Shown here: one piece after another, positions 5,461 to 6,737 of the stretch
How the letters are laid out: every line of letters begins with the position of its first letter
How positions within the stretch are numbered: position 1 is the first letter of the stretch
From: an uncultured Lachnospiraceae bacterium
Lineage (GTDB): Bacteria; Bacillota_A; Clostridia; Lachnospirales; Lachnospiraceae
Assembly: GCA_946614075.1 (NCBI GenBank)
Contig: CAMOGO010000062.1
Coordinates: 1-6,737 of the forward strand
Length of the DNA: 6,737 nt
Reading direction: 5' to 3'
Notes under the pieces: model-generated
What the model saw: the letters and a program-made list of their open reading frames with translations, nothing else
Databases searched by the model: none
Told to the model about the DNA's origin: nothing
Position numbers and translations under genes: made by a program

Positions 5461-6737
5461 AAATAAGAGAGTCGCTGAAAGCGTTTTACGCAAAGTTTTC
5501 CATCGTCATTGACCCGGTGGTCCGCTTTTTCGGCGTGTTTATCACTCTGATCCTGATGAATGACAGGCTGGGGTATCTCACACAGCTTGACAATATGGCA
5601 CTGATGATCCTGATTTCCGCTTTCTGCGCGATCGTTCCGCGGGGAATCCGCATCATCGTTCTGGCCGCGTGCCTTCTGGGGAACATGTACATGGTATCCT
5701 ACGAGGCTCTTGGCATGGCGGCTCTGCTCCTGGTCCTGATGTATGTCCTGTACTACATTTTCCAGCCGGGAGATGGAGATATCCTGTATCTGGTGCCGGT
5801 CCTGTTTGCCTTGAAGGTTCCTTACATCGCGCCGATTGTCGTAGGACTTTCCTGCGGGATCATGTCGGCCGTTCCGGTTGCCTTCGGCACCATTTTGTAC
5901 TATTTCCTGAAATGGGTGGTCGAGAATGCTTCACTGCTTTCTTCCTCCTCGGTTCTTACGATTTTCCAGAAGCTGGGCCAGCTTTCGACCGGCATTCTGC
6001 AGAACCAGGAAATGTATGTATTTGTGATTGCCTTTGTGGTAGCTACCTGCGTGGTTTACCTGATCCGCCGGACCTCCTGGAAATACAGCTGGATCCTGGC
6101 CGTGGTCGCGGGCTCTTTGGTGGATATCCTGATCCTTTCGATGGGCATCTATTCGTTCAACCTGAAGCTGTCACTCGTATCCATGCTGGCAGGTGTTCTG
6201 ATTGGCCTTCTGGTGGGCCTGGTCCTGGCGTTCTTTGTATTCCTGGTGGATTACAGCCGGACGGTCACGACGCAGTTTGAGGATGATGAGTATTATTACT
6301 ATGTCAAGGCGGTACCGAAGTACTCCCTGTCTTCCGAGGAGTTTGAGGTGAAGCAGATTGCCGGCAGCGCAGGCGCAAAGAAGCGCCGCAGCGCCGGAGG
6401 AGACACCGGTGTCGTGAGACGGTCCGGAGGCAGGACCGAGGAGGAAAGCCCTCGCAGAAGCTCCGCCCGTACCGATGAGGATACGAGGCGCCGCCGCCCG
6501 GATGCGGACAATGCGAGACGCCGCAGCCCGGAGGAAGATACTGCGAGACGCCGCCGTCCGGATGATGAGGCGGGAAGACGCCGCCGCCCGGATGAGAGTG
6601 AGGCAAAGCGCCAGAGCCGTAAGGCGCGGAGCGAGGCGGAGACGGAGAGAAGCCGTGTAGCCGGTGATGAGGCTGAGCGGGAAAATGTAAAGGGAGGACT
6701 GCTGCGCCGGCGCCGTCAGGCGATGGAGGAGCAGGCG
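5445..6737 (+). CDS. Polytopic membrane protein with Arg-rich repeat tail (3' end outside window)
   Basis: This frame is open from ATG 5445 to the last base, 431 codons with no stop, so the C-terminus is missing. AGGAGG (5429-5434) lies 10 bases upstream, within the preceding gene. Residues 1-270 hold about 8 hydrophobic segments (roughly 24-38, 50-64, 67-83, 87-106, 113-135, 137-157, 189-207 and 215-268, the last probably two helices). Next comes FEDDEYYYYVKAVPKYSLS (278-296), an acidic-tyrosine segment I recall as conserved in uncharacterised Clostridia membrane proteins, some loosely labelled ABC transporter permeases. I see no nucleotide-binding domain or permease loop motif to support that label. 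From about 305 on, the protein is disordered and strongly charged, with a 10-residue tandem repeat (RRRRPD type, 348-387) and further Arg/Glu-rich sequence. The tail is probably cytoplasmic, by the positive-inside rule. Function is unknown; a scaffold for the cell envelope or a nucleic acid is possible but speculative. Confidence 0.85.
   Translation, partial: MEGILKIRESLKAFYAKFSIVIDPVVRFFGVFITLILMNDRLGYLTQLDNMALMILISAFCAIVPRGIRIIVLAACLLGNMYMVSYEALGMAALLLVLMYVLYYIFQPGDGDILYLVPVLFALKVPYIAPIVVGLSCGIMSAVPVAFGTILYYFLKWVVENASLLSSSSVLTIFQKLGQLSTGILQNQEMYVFVIAFVVATCVVYLIRRTSWKYSWILAVVAGSLVDILILSMGIYSFNLKLSLVSMLAGVLIGLLVGLVLAFFVFLVDYSRTVTTQFEDDEYYYYVKAVPKYSLSSEEFEVKQIAGSAGAKKRRSAGGDTGVVRRSGGRTEEESPRRSSARTDEDTRRRRPDADNARRRSPEEDTARRRRPDDEAGRRRRPDESEAKRQSRKARSEAETERSRVAGDEAERENVKGGLLRRRRQAMEEQA
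6486..6605 (+). repeat. Four 30-bp tandem repeats encoding RRRRPDxxxx units
   Basis: Four in-frame 30-bp units start at 6486, 6516, 6546 and 6576. They encode RRRRPDADNA, RRRSPEEDTA, RRRRPDDEAG and RRRRPDESEA. A decayed fifth unit (KRQSRKARSE) follows from 6606. Each unit has a basic block, a proline and an acidic block. Codons vary between copies (CGC, CGT, AGA, AGG for Arg), so the repeats are diverged and not a recent expansion. The DNA of this stretch is rich in CGCCGC. Confidence 0.9.

Noticed and set aside
5669..6280. 203-codon + strand frame and the shorter frame 6475-6660
   Set aside because: Both lie in another frame of the open membrane-protein gene 5445-6737. That gene has a good ribosome binding site, hydrophobic helices and continuous reading; the alternative products are Gly/Pro/Arg/Cys-rich, as expected of out-of-frame reading.
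6486..6605. CRISPR-like array
   Set aside because: The 30-bp units are directly contiguous without spacers and stay in frame in a coding gene, so they are a protein repeat.
5445..6737. ABC transporter permease label for the polytopic protein
   Set aside because: No permease coupling-loop motif or ATPase gene is visible in the window, so a transport function is not supported by the sequence.

Overview
The window looks like a chromosomal segment of a Gram-positive Clostridia, most likely a gut-type Lachnospiraceae. I infer this from the paired glgC and glgD genes followed by spoVG, strong AGGAGG-type ribosome binding sites with ATG, GTG and TTG starts, extended -10 promoters of the TGTGCTATACT type, and moderately GC-rich codon use. 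This placement comes from gene content and style; no database comparison was made. All six genes lie on the + strand and coding density is high.

Region 1 (1-1942) is the end of a cell-surface polysaccharide cluster. It holds the C-terminal part of a family 2 glycosyltransferase whose start lies outside the window, then a TuaB/WzxC-like flippase of the MOP superfamily. The two genes are only 7 bases apart and are probably co-transcribed. A 14-bp perfect inverted repeat (1962-2013) closes this unit.

Region 2 (1943-4947) is the glycogen-precursor unit. An extended -10 promoter (2059-2087) drives a leader of about 90 nt with two hairpins, then glgC (ADP-glucose pyrophosphorylase), glgD (its diverged, probably regulatory partner) and spoVG (small RNA/DNA-binding regulator). 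The gaps are 4 and 45 bases. A strong intrinsic terminator (4923-4947) follows spoVG. GlgC and GlgD would form a hetero-oligomer making ADP-glucose for glycogen synthase; no glgA, glgB or glgP is in the window.

Region 3 (4948-6737) begins with a second promoter region (TTGACA-17-TATACG, overlapping an extended -10) and a two-gene unit of unknown function. The first gene encodes a small two-helix membrane protein. The second overlaps it by 16 bases and encodes a polytopic membrane protein with a long, highly charged cytoplasmic tail. That tail contains a 10-residue (30-bp) tandem repeat centred on RRRRPD. This gene stays open to the window edge, so its 3' end is missing.

No RNA gene, insertion sequence, CRISPR array or phage gene was seen, and no gene-free stretch exceeds about 245 bases. 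The least ordinary parts are the two-gene membrane unit with its repeat tail, the structured glgC leader, and the promoter elements shared by the two intergenic regions.
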